NCBI GenBank assembly: GCA_964531335.1
Contig: CAZHEV010000001.1
Span: 199,893-263,892, forward strand
Direction: 5' to 3'
Length of the DNA: 64,000 nucleotides
Origin: CAZHEV01 sp964531335 [NCBI: uncultured bacterium]
GTDB taxonomy: Bacteria > Eisenbacteria > RBG-16-71-46 > CAZHEV01
This document shows positions 1 to 8,682 of this stretch, piece by piece; positions within the stretch are counted from its first letter, which is position 1; each line of letters begins with the position of its first letter. The translations under genes and the position numbers were made by a program. The notes beneath the pieces are model-generated. The model was not told where the DNA came from. It was given only the letters and a program-made list of their open reading frames with translations, and ran no database searches.

Positions 1-1412
1 TCATCCCTGAGCACGTCAAGCCTCTTCCCGGCCGTGGCGAGTCTTTCCTCGGTGCGCACGATCCCAACGTAGTCCCACATCAACCGCCTCACCGTATCCC
101 AGGTGTGATCTATGGCGACCCCCTCTTGCGGCTTTCGGGCGCCCCTGGTCTCCCATGATGGCAACGAAGGGACAGAGGGCCACTTCGGCACCTCCTTGCA
201 GGCCATGTCAGCCGCCCTCCTCGAGAAGACCAGGGCCTCCAGGAGCGAGTTGCTGGCCAGCCTGTTGGCCCCGTGAACGCCGGTCCATGCCGTCTCGCCG
301 CACGCCAGCAGGCCTTTGATATCCGTCCTTCCCCTGTCGTCCGTCACGATGCCTCCGCACATGTAATGCGCGGCGGGAACGACCGGCAGCGGCTCGGAAG
401 CCGGATCCAGGCCGAACTCCAGGCACTTCCCGTATATGTTTGGAAAGCGGGTGGCAATCTTCTCCTTCCCGAGGCGGGTCATATCCAGTAGAACGTGCTT
501 GTCCCCGCTGCGCTTCATCTCCCCGTCGATGGCCCGCGCCACGATGTCCCTCGGGGCAAGACAGCCCATCTTGTGATACTTGTTCATGAACTCCGACCCG
601 TCGCAACGGGTCAGAACCGCCCCTTCTCCTCTCACCGCCTCGGAGATGAGGAATGTCTTGGCCTCCGGATGATAGAGGCAGGTGGGATGGAACTGCATGA
701 ACTCCAGATCGGCTATTCTCGCCCCGGCCCTGTACGCTGCCGCCAGGCCGTCGCCTGTGGCGATATCCGGATTCGACGTGTACAGGTACACTTTCCCGCA
801 GCCACCGGTGGAAAGCAGCACGCACTTGGCCCCGAAGGAGCTGACCCTTCCGGTGGCCGGGTTCAAAACGAACGCGCCCCAGCACCTGTCGCGGGAGGGC
901 GGGTCCTTCCGTCCCCTCATACGGGACTGCAATATGAGATCCACCATGATGTGGTCTTCGAAGACCTTGATGCGAGGATGGCGCTTCACGCTGTCCATGA
1001 GAGCCCGCTCTATCTCCCGCCCCGTCCTGTCCGTGGAATGGACTATTCGCCGCCTGGAGTGACCCCCTTCGCGCCCCAGAGCAAGTCCTTCGCCGCCGGC
1101 GCCCTCGCTGAAGGAGGCTCCGAGCTCCATGAGCCTCCGCACCTCGGAGGGCCCCTGCCGCACCATTATCTTCACCGCTTCCGGATGGCAAAGTCCGGCG
1201 CCCGCCCTGAGAGTGTCCTTCACGTGAAGCTCGAACGAGTCGTCGCCGCCGAGGACGGAGGCCACCCCGCCCTGGGCGTAGTTCGTGTTGGACTCGCCGA
1301 ATTTCTTCTTCGTAACCACAGTGACGGTGCCGGACTCCGCCACCCTGAGCGCGAAGAGAAGACCTGCCACCCCGCTGCCGATCACCAGGAAATCGGATAC
1401 CTCGCCGGCCAA
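1..1412 (-). CDS. nadB: L-aspartate oxidase, 3' end beyond window
   Basis: Catalyses oxidation of L-aspartate to iminoaspartate with FAD, the first step of de novo NAD synthesis in the cytoplasm. About 470 residues are visible. The N-terminal FAD-binding motif GSGVAGL, the substrate-loop motif DRTGREIERAL, the succinate dehydrogenase/fumarate reductase-like stretch FMQFHPTCLYHPEA and the C-terminal flavin stretch GVHGANRLASNSLLEAL are all readable on the minus strand. The reading frame is open to base 1, so the C-terminal helical domain is cut by the window (E. coli NadB is about 540 residues). The start is taken as TTG at 1412-1410 because GAGGAGG lies 5-6 nt upstream; no ATG fits. It is divergent from the lipoprotein gene. 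NadA and NadC are not in the window. Identity is confident; the distinction from fumarate reductase flavoprotein rests on overall sequence feel and the absence of partner subunits. Confidence 0.93.
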   Translation of the reverse strand, partial: MAGEVSDFLVIGSGVAGLLFALRVAESGTVTVVTKKKFGESNTNYAQGGVASVLGGDDSFELHVKDTLRAGAGLCHPEAVKIMVRQGPSEVRRLMELGASFSEGAGGEGLALGREGGHSRRRIVHSTDRTGREIERALMDSVKRHPRIKVFEDHIMVDLILQSRMRGRKDPPSRDRCWGAFVLNPATGRVSSFGAKCVLLSTGGCGKVYLYTSNPDIATGDGLAAAYRAGARIADLEFMQFHPTCLYHPEAKTFLISEAVRGEGAVLTRCDGSEFMNKYHKMGCLAPRDIVARAIDGEMKRSGDKHVLLDMTRLGKEKIATRFPNIYGKCLEFGLDPASEPLPVVPAAHYMCGGIVTDDRGRTDIKGLLACGETAWTGVHGANRLASNSLLEALVFSRRAADMACKEVPKWPSVPSLPSWETRGARKPQEGVAIDHTWDTVRRLMWDYVGIVRTEERLATAGKRLDVLRD

Positions 1413-1746
1413 ACCCACCTCCTCTGCTAGAGTGCTACGAAAGGGCCGGCGCCTGGCCTGGTCCGGCCTTTTCACCAGTCTAAGGCGGCGGCGGCACCTC
1501 GTAAAGGACGCACATTGCTTCGGATGCGACGAGAGAGTGCGCCCATAGTGCCTTGTAATGGCCTGAGATACGGCAGAGGCCGGCCCGCCAGGCTCATGCC
1601 CGGCCCCGGACGTTCAGACTCGTCGAGTCGGCCGAAATGGGCTAATGCCCGCCCCCACCCCTGCCGATTGTTTAGACAAGGAGCAAACACGCCCGTCACG
1701 ACGGCGTTTGCGGCCATAGGGCCCGGCAAATCGGAGGGAGAATCAG
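1413..1746. other. non-coding spacer between divergent nadB and lipoprotein genes
   Basis: 334 bases separate two divergent starts, so promoters for both should lie here, but no convincing -35/-10 pair was found on either strand. At 1683-1711 an imperfect inverted repeat (GCAAAC ... GTTTGC, with an inner GCC/GGC pairing) sits about 35 nt upstream of the lipoprotein start. It could be a leader hairpin or an operator. ORFs drawn through the spacer have no recognisable protein character. Confidence 0.5.
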
Positions 1747-2346
1747 ATGCGTCGCATTCTCGGACTCGCGGCGAGTGCCGCCATCGTTTTCGTCATTGTT
1801 CTCGGAGGGGGCTGCGGCGACGACTCCTCCACGAGATCGGTTGTCAGACTGGTATCGATCAACAACAACCAGCCGCTTGCGAGCGACGTTAGAGGCGAGG
1901 GCTCGGACCCGTTCGACCCCAACGATGACACCATAACGGATGACGTCGTGGAGGTCACGATAGCCAACTACGCTCACGATAACGCGCTCGAGCTGAAACC
2001 CGGATACCCGTTCGGTGACGTGATTTTCACCGACTACAGGGTCACCTTCGTGCGAGACGACAACGGAGGACCCGCGCCGGCGGGCTTCAGCGGCGCGATG
2101 TACCTCAAAGTGCCGACTTCCCAATCGAGCCCCTCCATGTACGTTCCGCCGACCGGATATATACTCCTTGTCCCGGCGAGCCTGAAGATCGAGTCGCCTT
2201 TGAGCGACCTGGCCGATGAAGGCGGCCAGATGAACGTGCGCGCCCACGTCGAGTTCATCGGCAAGGAGACGACGAGCGAGGACGAAGTCAGAGTGACAGG
2301 CGCCATGATGGTAAGCTTCGCAAACTACGAGGACGAGGACGAATAA
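1747..2346 (+). CDS. putative lipoprotein of unknown function
   Basis: A 199-residue protein, one of only two plus-strand genes in the window. It has a classic export N-terminus (MRR, then a hydrophobic core to residue 19) ending in LGGGC followed by GDD. This resembles a lipobox with the modified Cys at about residue 23, although position -3 is Gly rather than Leu. The mature part is acidic, rich in beta-strand-like segments and ends in an EDEDE tail. It contains no recognised domain; the compact all-beta look suggests a surface or periplasmic Ig-like fold. AGGGAG lies 6-8 nt upstream of the ATG. It converges on lpxK, leaving about 34 bases between their stops. Acidic residues after the +1 Cys are seen in several FCB lipoproteins, but sorting cannot be inferred safely. 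Function unknown. Confidence 0.75.
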   Translation: MRRILGLAASAAIVFVIVLGGGCGDDSSTRSVVRLVSINNNQPLASDVRGEGSDPFDPNDDTITDDVVEVTIANYAHDNALELKPGYPFGDVIFTDYRVTFVRDDNGGPAPAGFSGAMYLKVPTSQSSPSMYVPPTGYILLVPASLKIESPLSDLADEGGQMNVRAHVEFIGKETTSEDEVRVTGAMMVSFANYEDEDE

Positions 2347-2380
2347 CGCATACGCACGACGCCACCGGGCCCGCGCACCC

Positions 2381-3514
2381 TCACAACCGGGCCGCGCCCG
2401 GACCGAAAAGTCTTCCAAGGGCCTCCAGCGCCACGCTGAGGCCCTTCACTATTTCCACCTCGACCGTGAGCGAGAAGACCGGTACGCCCACCGCCTCCGC
2501 TTTGCCCTCCAGCCTCACGGCGTCCTTTTCAGAGGTCACCACGGCACCCGCCTCGACCTCACGGGCTCTCCTTCCGATCTCATCGATATCGCGCGCGCTG
2601 AACTCGTGGTGGTCGGGAAAACGCATGTGACCGCGCACGTGGAGGCCGGCCTCGGAGGCGGTCGCGACAAAAGAACGCGGAGAGGCTATTCCGCTCACCA
2701 AGAGCACCGGCCCCGAGGGCGCACCGTCTCCCCCGCCGGCGTCGGGCACACTCGGGGTACCGACGCCGCGCCCATTCACGGCCGCAAAACCGGCGAACTT
2801 GTGCTCAGCGTGTATCACGTTTGCCTCGCCGGCCACGGACTCGACCTTTGTCCTGTCCGGCGCGCCGTCGTCCCTCTGGTTCCATCGTGTAAAAATCACG
2901 AGGTCCGCCCTGGACACCGCGGAGGCCGGCTCTCTGAGGGTGCCGGCCGGCAACAACGCTCCTGTACCCAGGGGCCTGGAGCTATCCATGAGAAGCAAGT
3001 CGAGATCCCGGTGGAGCCTGAGGTGCTGATAGCCGTCATCGAGTATCGCGCAATCCGCCCCAAGCCTCTCGACGGCGTGAATTCCGGCCGAGTAGCGGTC
3101 CGACCCCGCCACAACGGACGCCCCCGGAACGGATTTTGCGAGCATCACGGGCTCGTCACCGCCCGAGAGCGCGTCGCAGAGCGCCCCGTCTCCATCGCCG
3201 ACCACGAGCGGCCCGCGGCCCGCCCTGCCGCCGTACCCTCTAGTCAAGACGGCCGGCCTCTTTCCCCGCTCCAAAAGTCGACGAGCTATCCATCTCGTGA
3301 AAGGAGTCTTCCCGGTACCTCCGACGACTATGTTGCCCACGCTCACCACGGGCACGGGAAGACGTCTGAGCCCGCCCGCCAGCGTCACGCCCCACCTCGA
3401 CCAACCCGCCAGCAGGCCCCGGTAGGCCAGCGCGGCCGGTCGTAGCAAAGGGACGGCCCAGGGGCGAGGTCGCGACTCTTCGTCATTCCACAACAAATTG
3501 AGATATAGCGGCAT
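2381..3514 (-). CDS. lpxK: tetraacyldisaccharide 4'-kinase
   Basis: Phosphorylates the 4' position of the tetraacyldisaccharide-1-phosphate lipid A precursor using ATP at the inner face of the cytoplasmic membrane. About 377 residues. The P-loop GGTGKTPFTRW (about residues 65-75), preceded by VPVVSVGNIVV, is the LpxK signature; TRGYGGR and ILDDGYQHLRLHRD (family metal/substrate motifs) follow. Start chosen at ATG 3514; an in-frame TTG two codons upstream is possible and neither has a strong ribosome binding site. It is the last gene of the lipid A operon, 17 nt after waaA, and its stop faces the convergent lipoprotein gene. Normal length for the family. Confidence 0.93.
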   Translation of the reverse strand: MPLYLNLLWNDEESRPRPWAVPLLRPAALAYRGLLAGWSRWGVTLAGGLRRLPVPVVSVGNIVVGGTGKTPFTRWIARRLLERGKRPAVLTRGYGGRAGRGPLVVGDGDGALCDALSGGDEPVMLAKSVPGASVVAGSDRYSAGIHAVERLGADCAILDDGYQHLRLHRDLDLLLMDSSRPLGTGALLPAGTLREPASAVSRADLVIFTRWNQRDDGAPDRTKVESVAGEANVIHAEHKFAGFAAVNGRGVGTPSVPDAGGGDGAPSGPVLLVSGIASPRSFVATASEAGLHVRGHMRFPDHHEFSARDIDEIGRRAREVEAGAVVTSEKDAVRLEGKAEAVGVPVFSLTVEVEIVKGLSVALEALGRLFGPGAARL

Positions 3515-3531
3515 GGCCAAGTTGAAACCGG

Positions 3532-4866
3532 TTAGGTTGCGCTCTTGCGAGGTCCGGGCACAAGCCCGTGCCTGGAAAAGAGCTCGAGCGTGCGGGCGCA
3601 GGCCCCCCGCAGTGATCTAAGGGCGCCGGAGGCCGCCTCGCCGCGTCGCCGCGACTCGCCGGGGTCCGACATCAGGGCGGCTATTTCGTCCGAGAGATCG
3701 CCGGCGCCCGTAACCATCACTCCCCCTCCTCGCTCGATCAGCCTTTCAGTGACCGCCCGGATACTCTCCGTGCTGGGACCGAATAGCACGCCCACTCCGG
3801 CTGTCGCGGGCTCCGCCGCGTTGTGTCCGCCGTAAGGGGCGAGCGTGCCTCCGACGAAGGCTGCGTCGCACCGGGGATAGATACTCTGAAGCTCACCCAT
3901 GGTGTCGAGCACGACAACCCTGTGTCCGGGGCCAGGGTCCCGCCTGCCGGCGCCCGACCGGCTTCTGAGCACGACGGAGAGCCCCATCCTCTCGAGCCGC
4001 TTAGCCACGGCGCCTGAGCGGTCCACATGGCGAGGCGCGATTATGGCCGTCAGACGGCCGTGCTTTCGCGGATCGATGTGCAGGAGCGCCTTGCCCACGA
4101 TCTCCTCCTCGCCCGGCCTCGTGCTGCCTGCTACGAACAGAAACGAGCCGGGCACGAGGGCTCTCTCAAGCCATGCCGGAGACGGTCTCTCTCCGGCCTC
4201 CCGACTCGCGTCGAGCTTGATATCCCCGGTCACCTCCACGTTCTCCGCCGGCAGCCCAAGCGCAACGAGCCTGTCGCGATCGAGCTCGCTCTGCGCCCCC
4301 GCGCACGTGACCCGCGACAGGATGTGTCTCATCAGGGGGCGGATGTAGCGATACACGCGGTAGCTCTTGCCGGAGACTTTGGCGCTGGCGATCCCTACCG
4401 GCGTCCCCTTTCTGTGACACTCCAGGATCATGTTCGGCCAGATCTCTGTCTCCACTATGACCAGCGCCGAGGGATCCGCCCAAGCAAGGGCCCTTCTCAC
4501 CGGACCTCCCAGGTCCACCGGGGCCTGAACGACGGACTCAACGCCCGCCAACGAGCTCCGCGCGGTCTCCAGTCCGGCCGGAGTGACCGCCGAGACCACC
4601 ACCCCGGTCCCGGGAGCCCGGTCCAGCATAGCCTGTATCAGGACTCCCGCCGCCTTTACTTCCCCGACGGACGCCGCATGGACCCAAACCCTGTCCCCGC
4701 CGGCCCGGCCGCCCAGCGGGGCATATCTGCCCATCCTCTCCTCCCAGCGCCAATTTCTTCCCAAGAGCCCCGCCCTGACCGCCGGATACACTCCGGAGCA
4801 GGCGGCGCGGTAGAGCGCGTTGTAAGTCCCGAGCAGTATCCCGGCACCTGGGCCGGTCTTCCTCAT
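3532..4866 (-). CDS. waaA: Kdo transferase (3-deoxy-D-manno-octulosonic acid transferase)
   Basis: Transfers Kdo from CMP-Kdo to lipid IVA; a GT30-family membrane-associated glycosyltransferase on the cytoplasmic face. 444 residues. Seen: an N-terminal hydrophobic anchor region, HAASVGEV (family HxxSxGE catalytic motif), VIVETEIWPN, the GDIKLD segment, and the GGHNAAEPA nucleotide-sugar binding motif in the C-terminal lobe. The start ATG overlaps the stop of the upstream acyltransferase gene by 4 nt (ATGA), indicating translational coupling. It lies between an acyltransferase and lpxK, matching its position in the pathway. Whether it adds one or two Kdo residues cannot be read from sequence. 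Confidence 0.93.
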   Translation of the reverse strand: MRKTGPGAGILLGTYNALYRAACSGVYPAVRAGLLGRNWRWEERMGRYAPLGGRAGGDRVWVHAASVGEVKAAGVLIQAMLDRAPGTGVVVSAVTPAGLETARSSLAGVESVVQAPVDLGGPVRRALAWADPSALVIVETEIWPNMILECHRKGTPVGIASAKVSGKSYRVYRYIRPLMRHILSRVTCAGAQSELDRDRLVALGLPAENVEVTGDIKLDASREAGERPSPAWLERALVPGSFLFVAGSTRPGEEEIVGKALLHIDPRKHGRLTAIIAPRHVDRSGAVAKRLERMGLSVVLRSRSGAGRRDPGPGHRVVVLDTMGELQSIYPRCDAAFVGGTLAPYGGHNAAEPATAGVGVLFGPSTESIRAVTERLIERGGGVMVTGAGDLSDEIAALMSDPGESRRRGEAASGALRSLRGACARTLELFSRHGLVPGPRKSAT

Positions 4867-5558
4867 CGCGCCTCCCCGTCGCAGGAGGCGGTTCTCTCGA
4901 GCTCGAGCTGGAGCCGGTTCAAGCTTCTCTCCAGATCCTGACAGACTGCGGCTATGTCCTCGCTCTTTGCGTTGGGGGGGACCCAGATCGGCTCCCCGTA
5001 GCCTATGGCGCAGCGCGAGAACGGCTTCGGGACGGCGAACCTATCCCAGCTACGCATCCTCCAGCAAGGATCTCCCGCGCTGGTGAGCGGGACTATCGGC
5101 AGGCCCGTCCTCTGAGCCAGATAGACGACGCCGGGTTGCGCGCGTCTCGACGGCCCGCGCGGGCCGTCAGGCGCTACTCCCAGGGGCGCGCCCTCCTTCC
5201 TTCCCGCCAACTCGAAGATCGCCCTTCCTCCACCACGCGTGCTCGATCCCCTTACGGCTTCGAAACCGAGCTTGGATATCATCCGCGCCACCAGCTCACC
5301 ATCCCTGTGGGTGCTGACCAGCACCTTTATGCCCCGTCCCCTGTGCGTGTAGACGAGAGACAGCAGTCCCCCGTGCCAGAACGCGTATATCCAGTTGGTC
5401 CCACGCCGCTCCAGGCCGTCGACGTGCTCCCTGCCCGTCCAGACCACGCGCCATGTGGCGCCCAAGACCCTCAAGACGACGGCGCCCAGGGAGGAGAGCG
5501 CAGTCAGAAAAAGCGAATCCTTGAAGGACCATTTCAGAGCCGGGGAGCCCCTCCGCAT
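4863..5558 (-). CDS. DUF374 lysophospholipid acyltransferase-like protein
   Basis: About 231 residues of the DUF374/LPLAT family. Motifs: FWHGGLLSL, STHRDGELVARMISKLGF, a glycine-rich RGSSTRGGGRA, and PDGPRGP followed by GVVYLAQRTGLPIVPL. These are the hallmark blocks of the family and resemble the HxxxxD acyltransferase scaffold. The N-terminus has a hydrophobic stretch likely to anchor it in the inner membrane. Start ambiguous: ATG 5558, or ATG 5582 which would overlap lpxB by 16 nt. Placed between lpxB and waaA, it is a candidate late or alternative acyltransferase for lipid A or a related lipid, since no lpxL/lpxM homologue is visible here. That role is inference; the family has no firmly established biochemical reaction. 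Confidence 0.85.
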   Translation of the reverse strand: MRRGSPALKWSFKDSLFLTALSSLGAVVLRVLGATWRVVWTGREHVDGLERRGTNWIYAFWHGGLLSLVYTHRGRGIKVLVSTHRDGELVARMISKLGFEAVRGSSTRGGGRAIFELAGRKEGAPLGVAPDGPRGPSRRAQPGVVYLAQRTGLPIVPLTSAGDPCWRMRSWDRFAVPKPFSRCAIGYGEPIWVPPNAKSEDIAAVCQDLERSLNRLQLELERTASCDGEAR

Positions 5559-5566
5559 GTTCGTTC

Positions 5567-6721
5567 TCACTCTCGGGCCCATCCCGCCGTCGCCAGGGCG
5601 ATCTCCGCCGCGCGTGCCGATGCTCCCGGGCCGCCGAGACGCTCCTTCACCGCGCGCAGCTCTTTGATCATCGCCTCTCGGCGCTCCACGTTGAACAACA
5701 TGCTCTCCACCTCCCCGGCCAGCGCCGGGGGCGAAATCTCATCCTGCACGTATTCGGGGACCACCCGCTTGCCCGCGACGAGGTTCACCAATCCAATCGA
5801 CTCGGTGCGCACTATCCTCTTCGCGACCGCGTAAGTCAGTCTCGAGAGCTTGTACATCACGGCCATCGGTTTCTCCAAGAGGGCGGCCTCCAGGGTCACC
5901 GTGCCCGAAGCGGCCAGCACCGCGTCGCTGGCGCCTATCAGCTCACGGGTGCGACCGGCGATCACGGGAGCGTTGAGTCCCACCTCGCGCGCCAGCCTGC
6001 TCACCTTCTCTCCGGGGATACCGTCCGCAAGTCCTATGGCGGCCCTGCACTCCACGCGCCTCTTCTTGAGATTCTTGAAGGCCTCCAGCATCGGAGGCAA
6101 GAGTCGCGACACCTCTTGCCATCTGCTGCCCGGCAGCAGAGCCAACAGGGGGCCGCCAACGTCGAAGCCCCACCGTTCTCTAAACTCCGCCTTATCGACC
6201 TTCCGGCCGACTAGATCCACGAGCGGATGGCCCACGTACTCCGCGGCCACACCCCTGCGGCGAAAGTACTCCTCCTCGAAGGGCAGGACCACGGCCATCC
6301 TGTCAACTACCCGCCTGATCGTCCCGATGCGGCCCTCCCCCCAGGCCCAGATCTGGGGTGCGATATAGTACATGACCGGTACGCCCATCGACCGGGCCCG
6401 GCCGGCGAGCCGCAGATTGAAACCGGGGAAGTCAACGGGTACAAAAAGGCCCGGCGGGCGCCGGGCCCATAGCCGTCGCAGCTTCCTGCGAGCCTGATAG
6501 AGAGCCGGCAGCTTCAGCAATACCTCGCTGAGACCCACTACGCTGAGCTTTTCCATCGGGTAAACGATCCGCGCGCCCGCTTCCTCCATGTGCCTTCCGC
6601 CTATGGCATCCACGTCGACGTCGGCTCTGGACTTCAGCTCGCTTATGAGCCTCGATGCGTGCAGATCTCCGGACGGTTCGCCCGCGGAGACAAACACCCT
6701 CAGCGGAGGCAGGGAAGTCAA
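5567..6721 (-). CDS. lpxB: lipid-A-disaccharide synthase
   Basis: Condenses UDP-2,3-diacylglucosamine with lipid X to give the lipid A disaccharide. 384 residues with the TTG start at 6721, close to the 382 of E. coli LpxB. Seen: VSAGEPSGDLHASRL at the N-terminus, IGGRHMEEAGARIVYP, YYIAPQIWAWGEGRI, YVGHPLVD and LLPGSRWQEVSRLLP, all family blocks. TTG is preceded by GGGGGAGA; a longer GTG start overlapping the upstream stop (about 33 residues more) is possible but adds no conserved sequence. Part of the lpxD-lpxC/fabZ-lpxA-Gfo/Idh-lpxB-DUF374-waaA-lpxK operon. Note that its UDP-diacylglucosamine hydrolase partner (LpxH or LpxI) is not visible. Confidence 0.94.
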   Translation of the reverse strand: MTSLPPLRVFVSAGEPSGDLHASRLISELKSRADVDVDAIGGRHMEEAGARIVYPMEKLSVVGLSEVLLKLPALYQARRKLRRLWARRPPGLFVPVDFPGFNLRLAGRARSMGVPVMYYIAPQIWAWGEGRIGTIRRVVDRMAVVLPFEEEYFRRRGVAAEYVGHPLVDLVGRKVDKAEFRERWGFDVGGPLLALLPGSRWQEVSRLLPPMLEAFKNLKKRRVECRAAIGLADGIPGEKVSRLAREVGLNAPVIAGRTRELIGASDAVLAASGTVTLEAALLEKPMAVMYKLSRLTYAVAKRIVRTESIGLVNLVAGKRVVPEYVQDEISPPALAGEVESMLFNVERREAMIKELRAVKERLGGPGASARAAEIALATAGWARE

Positions 6722-6816
6722 GTCTCCCCCTATCCCGGCAACTCGCCCGTTTCCCCGGAGCGATTCGGGCGGACCGGAGTGATTGCGTTCAACGAGGCGG
6801 ACCGCCCCCGTCCATG

Positions 6817-7806
6817 TCACTCGTTCCTTATCGCGCGCAGGGCCTCCAGGGCCACCCGAAGAGCCGTTACTCCGTCCTCGCCCGTCACCTCCGGCGGCCT
6901 CCCCTCGACTATCGCCCCGACGAAGTCCCTCAGCTCCAGGTAGAGAGGCTCCTCGTTCTCGCCAAGGACCACCGCCTCGACCATGAGTCCATCCGTCTTC
7001 CGGTCGCGGGACACCGAATCGCCGGAGCCCAGCGCCTCCAGGATCGCCAGGCCCTCGGGATCGTCCGACAAGACGATGGTCTTTGCCGTATGCTTCAAGC
7101 AGTTGATCGAGAAGTAGCACTTCCTCTGGAACACCCTGACCTTGCGAACCTTGTGCGTGGAGACTCTGTTGGCCGTCAGCGTGGCAACGCAGCCGTTTGC
7201 GAACTCCAGCCACGCATTCGCTATGTCGACGGTGCCTGTCATTATCCTCGACCCCGAGGCATGTATCTCGGTGACCCGTGATCCCGCGAAGCTCAGGGCG
7301 AGGTCTATGTCATGGACCATCAGGTCGAGGACGACGTCCACGTCGGTTCCACGCAGAATGAACGGAGCCAGCCTGTGGCACTCAATGTACCGAGGATTGT
7401 TTATCTGCGCCGCCACGGCTCTCACGGCGGGGTTGTAACGCTCGATGTGGCCCACCTGGAGGATGGCCCCCGAGGACTCGGCCTCCGCCAAGAGCTTCTC
7501 GCCCTCCTCCACGGTGGCGGCTATAGGCTTCTCCACGAGGCAGTGGACGCCCCTCTCGAGAAAGCAAGACGCCACATCGTAGTGCAGCGTGGTGGGCACG
7601 GCAATGCTCACGGCGTCAACCAGGGGGAGCAGCTCGGCGGCGTCCGAGAACACGCGCGCCCGCAGGGCCTCCCCTACCTCCCTGAGCCTGCCGGGGTCGC
7701 TGTCGGCCACACCCACCAGATCCACGTCGGGCATATCCCGGTATATTCTCGCGTGGTGGAAACCCAGGTGGCCTACACCCACCACGCCGACCCTCACTCG
7801 ATCCAT
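6817..7806 (-). CDS. Gfo/Idh/MocA-family NAD(P)-dependent sugar oxidoreductase
   Basis: About 329 residues. The N-terminal Rossmann motif VGVVGVGHLGFHHARIY, the dinucleotide-site acidic segment ADSDPGRL and the family motif VEKPIAATVEEGEKLL place it in Gfo/Idh/MocA; VGHIERYNPA and DLMVHDIDLALSF follow in the C-terminal sheet domain. Start ATG 7806 is chosen because GGAG sits 5 nt upstream; an ATG 42 nt further out lacks one. It lies between lpxA and lpxB. GnnA, which oxidises UDP-GlcNAc at C3 in species with amide-linked lipid A, belongs to this family and is often linked to lpxA, but no GnnB aminotransferase is in view. Alternatively it oxidises another nucleotide sugar. The lpxA-X-lpxB slot is where lpxI sits in many proteobacteria, but this protein is not LpxI-like. 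Confidence 0.85.
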   Translation of the reverse strand: MDRVRVGVVGVGHLGFHHARIYRDMPDVDLVGVADSDPGRLREVGEALRARVFSDAAELLPLVDAVSIAVPTTLHYDVASCFLERGVHCLVEKPIAATVEEGEKLLAEAESSGAILQVGHIERYNPAVRAVAAQINNPRYIECHRLAPFILRGTDVDVVLDLMVHDIDLALSFAGSRVTEIHASGSRIMTGTVDIANAWLEFANGCVATLTANRVSTHKVRKVRVFQRKCYFSINCLKHTAKTIVLSDDPEGLAILEALGSGDSVSRDRKTDGLMVEAVVLGENEEPLYLELRDFVGAIVEGRPPEVTGEDGVTALRVALEALRAIRNE

Positions 7807-7881
7807 GTCGGCTCCACTATAACGAACGGAAGCCCGCCCCGATCCCACTCGGGGCCGCCGGGCCGTGATTCCAGCTCGGCC

Positions 7882-8682
7882 CTAGCTTCCTATCACTCCC
7901 CTGCTGGACTCGCGAATGAAGCTCACAAGTTGTCGGACTTCCGGAGTGGGCTCCAGTTCCGCTTCGACCCTCTCCAGCGCCTGGCGCATGTTTAGGCCCG
8001 ACCGGAATAGGATACGATATGCCTTCTTGAGGATCAACTCCGTCTCTTGCGGGAAGCCCCGGCGCCGCAGCCCTACCGTGTTGAGACCGAAGCATCTGAG
8101 TGGATTGCCCGCCGCCTTGACGAACGGCGGGACGTCTTTGGGCACGCGGCAACCGCCGCCGATTATCGAGTGTCCGCCGATCCGGACGAACTGGTGCACC
8201 GGGGTGACGCCCCCGACGAACGCGTAATCCTCTATTACGACGTGGCCGGCCATGTTCACGGCGTTGGCCAGGACCACGTGGTTTCCGACTACGCAGTTGT
8301 GCGCCACGTGGACGTACGCCATGAGGAAGTTGTCGTCTCCCACGATCGTCTTCCCGCCCTCATCGCTCGCCCTGTTTATGGTGACGTACTCGCGAAGTAT
8401 GTTCCGGTCGCCTATCTCTATGCTCGAGCGCTTTCCCTCGAACTTGACGTCCTGGGCGGGGTTCCCGATAACCGCGAAGCTGAAGAAGTGACAGCCGGAG
8501 CCCACGGACACGTCTCCGTCGATGATCACGTAAGGATCGAGGCGGGTGTTCGGGCCGATTCTGACGCCCTCCCCCACTCGGCAGTAGGGACCGACTACAA
8601 CGCCATCATCGAGCTCGGCGCCGCGAGCCACGGCGGCGGTAGGGTCCACGCGGGTCAAAGGCGGGCCTCCGGACCTTTTCAT
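7882..8682 (-). CDS. lpxA: acyl-ACP--UDP-N-acetylglucosamine O-acyltransferase
   Basis: First acyl transfer of lipid A synthesis: moves a 3-hydroxyacyl chain from ACP to the 3-position of UDP-GlcNAc. 266 residues (E. coli 262). It is a left-handed beta-helix of hexapeptide repeats ([29 protein letters not shown] and others). The catalytic histidine region reads [14 protein letters not shown], and [19 protein letters not shown] is the LpxA/FNT-type C-terminal signature. ATG start overlaps the lpxC-fabZ stop by 4 nt (ATGA); an upstream extension in the same frame has no LpxA character. Substrate could be UDP-GlcNAc or, if the adjacent oxidoreductase is GnnA-like, an amino-sugar variant. Confidence 0.94.
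   Translation of the reverse strand: MKRSGGPPLTRVDPTAAVARGAELDDGVVVGPYCRVGEGVRIGPNTRLDPYVIIDGDVSVGSGCHFFSFAVIGNPAQDVKFEGKRSSIEIGDRNILREYVTINRASDEGGKTIVGDDNFLMAYVHVAHNCVVGNHVVLANAVNMAGHVVIEDYAFVGGVTPVHQFVRIGGHSIIGGGCRVPKDVPPFVKAAGNPLRCFGLNTVGLRRRGFPQETELILKKAYRILFRSGLNMRQALERVEAELEPTPEVRQLVSFIRESSRGVIGS

Noticed and set aside
208-1191. 327-residue minus-strand ORF at left edge
   Set aside because: Out of frame with NadB motifs, very Gly/Arg-rich; the nadB frame is open throughout the same stretch.
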